Below, one piece after another: positions 5,828 through 6,965 of a stretch of DNA of 6,965 nucleotides. Position 1 is the stretch's first letter. Every line of letters starts with the position of its first letter. The notes beneath the pieces were generated by a model that had not been told where the DNA came from, ran no database searches, and saw only the letters and a list, made by a program, of their open reading frames with translations. This stretch comes from Dethiosulfovibrio sp. (GTDB lineage: Bacteria > Synergistota > Synergistia > Synergistales > Dethiosulfovibrionaceae). The translations under genes were made by a program, and so were the position numbers. The stretch lies in assembly GCA_028709985.1 (NCBI GenBank), contig JAQUTB010000087.1, forward strand, positions 1 to 6,965. Reading direction: 5' to 3'.

Positions 5828-6965
5828 TTATTTTTCGACCTCCAGGATCTCCCCGTGGAGACACCAGTTGTTCGCCCTTTTGACCTCAACCGACACGAAA
5901 CTGCCTATGAGGGACGGATCTCCCTGGAAGAGGACAACCTTGTCCGTCTTGGTCCTGCCCTGAAGGAGACCCTCCCCCTTATGGGCCCTGTCGTCAACAA
6001 GAACGCGGTAGGTCTTTCCCACAAGGCCTGAGTTTATCTCCCCGGCGATCCGGGCCTGTAGGGCGTTGACCTCCTGTAGCCTTCTCGATTTCTCCGCCCT
6101 GTCTATCTGGTTATCCATCCTCGCGGCGGGAGTACCCTCCCTCGGCGAGTAGGCCGCGGTGTGGACCTGATCGAACCGGTATTTTTCGAGAGCCGCCAGT
6201 GAGTCCTGAAAGTCCTCCTCGGTCTCTCCAGGGAACCCCACTATCAGGTCGGAAGTAAGGCCGACATCCGGAAGCCCCTCCCTTATGGCCCTCACGGTCT
6301 CGTCGTACTCCGCCAGGCTATAGTGACGGTTCATCTTCTTGAGGATTTTGTCGCTTCCAGACTGGATGGGGAGGTTTATGCCGGTACATATGACGGGATT
6401 TTTCCCTATCACGGAAACGACGTCTTTGGTGAAATCGCTGGGGTATGAGGTCATGAATCTCAGCAGGTCCACTCCCTTGACCTGGGCCACGTCGCTCAGC
6501 AGATCGGCAAAGCGGTACGTCCTATCAAAATCAGCCCCGTAGGTGTCCACGTTCTGCCCTAACAGGGAGATCTCCCTGACTCCGTCGTCCACCAGCTCTT
6601 TGACCTCTCTCAGTATATCCGCCGGTTTTCTCGACATAAACCTGCCTCTGACATAGGGAACTATGCAGTAGGTACAGAAATTATCGCAACCGTGAGCTAT
6701 GGTCACATAGGCCCTCCAGTGGTTTACCCTGTGGATAGGCGTGACGTCCAGGTCGATGAAGGACCTGGGATCCTGGTCCAGAAGGCTGACCCTCTCCCCC
6801 TCCATAACCCGGTCCAGGCCATCCGGCACGAACCCCAAACTCCTTGGACCTGCGATAAGCCTGAGCCACGGAAAACGACGGAACAACTCTCGACCTACGT
6901 TTTGAGCCATACACCCCACGAGACATACCTTAGGGGTGCCGGTCCTCTCCCATCTCTCCCGGTAT
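5828..6965 (-). CDS. miaB: tRNA-2-methylthio-N6-dimethylallyladenosine synthase MiaB, missing its N-terminus (runs off the right edge)
   Basis: MiaB is a radical-SAM enzyme with two 4Fe-4S clusters that adds a methylthio group to i6A37 in tRNAs reading UNN codons. The frame is open to the window edge, giving 378 visible residues of a usual 430-480. The visible part starts in the N-terminal MTTase domain, whose GCMAQ (17-21) carries a cluster cysteine. The radical-SAM motif CDNFCTYC follows at 93-100 (Cys93, 97, 100). LLGQNVDTYG (134-143), LPIQSGSDKILKKMNRHYS (198-216) and YSPREGTPAA (272-281) favour MiaB over RimO or MtaB. A TRAM domain occupies about the last 65 residues and ends with HGEILEVEK. 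The GTG at 6919 is internal to the conserved domain and is not the start. The gene ends 27 nt before comEA. All visible catalytic cysteines are present. Confidence 0.97.
   Translation of the reverse strand, partial: YRERWERTGTPKVCLVGCMAQNVGRELFRRFPWLRLIAGPRSLGFVPDGLDRVMEGERVSLLDQDPRSFIDLDVTPIHRVNHWRAYVTIAHGCDNFCTYCIVPYVRGRFMSRKPADILREVKELVDDGVREISLLGQNVDTYGADFDRTYRFADLLSDVAQVKGVDLLRFMTSYPSDFTKDVVSVIGKNPVICTGINLPIQSGSDKILKKMNRHYSLAEYDETVRAIREGLPDVGLTSDLIVGFPGETEEDFQDSLAALEKYRFDQVHTAAYSPREGTPAARMDNQIDRAEKSRRLQEVNALQARIAGEINSGLVGKTYRVLVDDRAHKGEGLLQGRTKTDKVVLFQGDPSLIGSFVSVEVKRANNWCLHGEILEVEK

Noticed and set aside
5471..6384. An identical 14-base word in comEA (5471-5484) and miaB (6371-6384)
   Set aside because: Both copies encode a Gly-Ile-Asn-Leu segment in the same frame; it is a single short match with no further similarity around it, so coincidence is the simplest explanation.
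1..6965. CRISPR array, tRNA/rRNA gene, insertion sequence or defence system
   Set aside because: No spaced direct repeats, structural RNA sequence, transposase or terminal inverted repeats are visible; the window is almost entirely filled by seven housekeeping and competence genes.

Overview
The window is an ordinary bacterial chromosomal stretch with all seven recognisable genes on the minus strand and almost no intergenic DNA. In transcription order (right to left) they are: miaB (C-terminal 378 residues, 5' end off the window), comEA, comEC, coaX, a dihydrouridine synthase of the Dus family, lysS, and ligA (N-terminal 138 residues, 3' end off the window). Junctions are 27 nt, 0 nt, 19 nt, 3 nt, a 65-nt overlap and 5 nt. 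This packing suggests one operon whose promoter and terminator lie outside the window. I see no gap long enough for a promoter, RNA gene or mobile element, and no stretch over 300 bases lacks a gene.

Organism: a moderately GC-rich bacterium (G+C in the mid to upper 50s by eye). It uses type III pantothenate kinase (CoaX), NAD-dependent DNA ligase and a class II lysyl-tRNA synthetase, and it has good Shine-Dalgarno sites, at least one in front of a TTG start. The coaX / dus / lysS neighbourhood recalls Firmicutes-type gene order, but the base composition and protein divergence fit a different lineage. My best guess is Synergistota, for example a Dethiosulfovibrio-like organism. That is an inference from general resemblance and not proven here.

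Region by region: 5828-6965 encodes the radical-SAM tRNA methylthiotransferase MiaB. 3722-5800 encodes the DNA-uptake pair ComEA (membrane-anchored DNA receptor with SLBB and helix-hairpin-helix domains) and ComEC (inner-membrane DNA channel). 2932-3702 encodes CoaX, the first step of coenzyme A synthesis. 420-2928 encodes two tRNA-related enzymes, Dus and LysS, whose genes overlap. 1-414 begins NAD-dependent DNA ligase.

The genes mix tRNA modification and charging (miaB, dus, lysS), transformation (comEA, comEC), cofactor synthesis (coaX) and DNA joining (ligA). Functional links beyond co-transcription are speculative. I found no new biological system. The points most worth checking are a ComEC that ends before the metallo-beta-lactamase-like domain of long ComEC proteins, comEA and comEC lying in one frame separated only by a TAG codon, a divergent Dus protein whose gene runs into lysS, and a perfect 11-bp hairpin inside the start of ligA.
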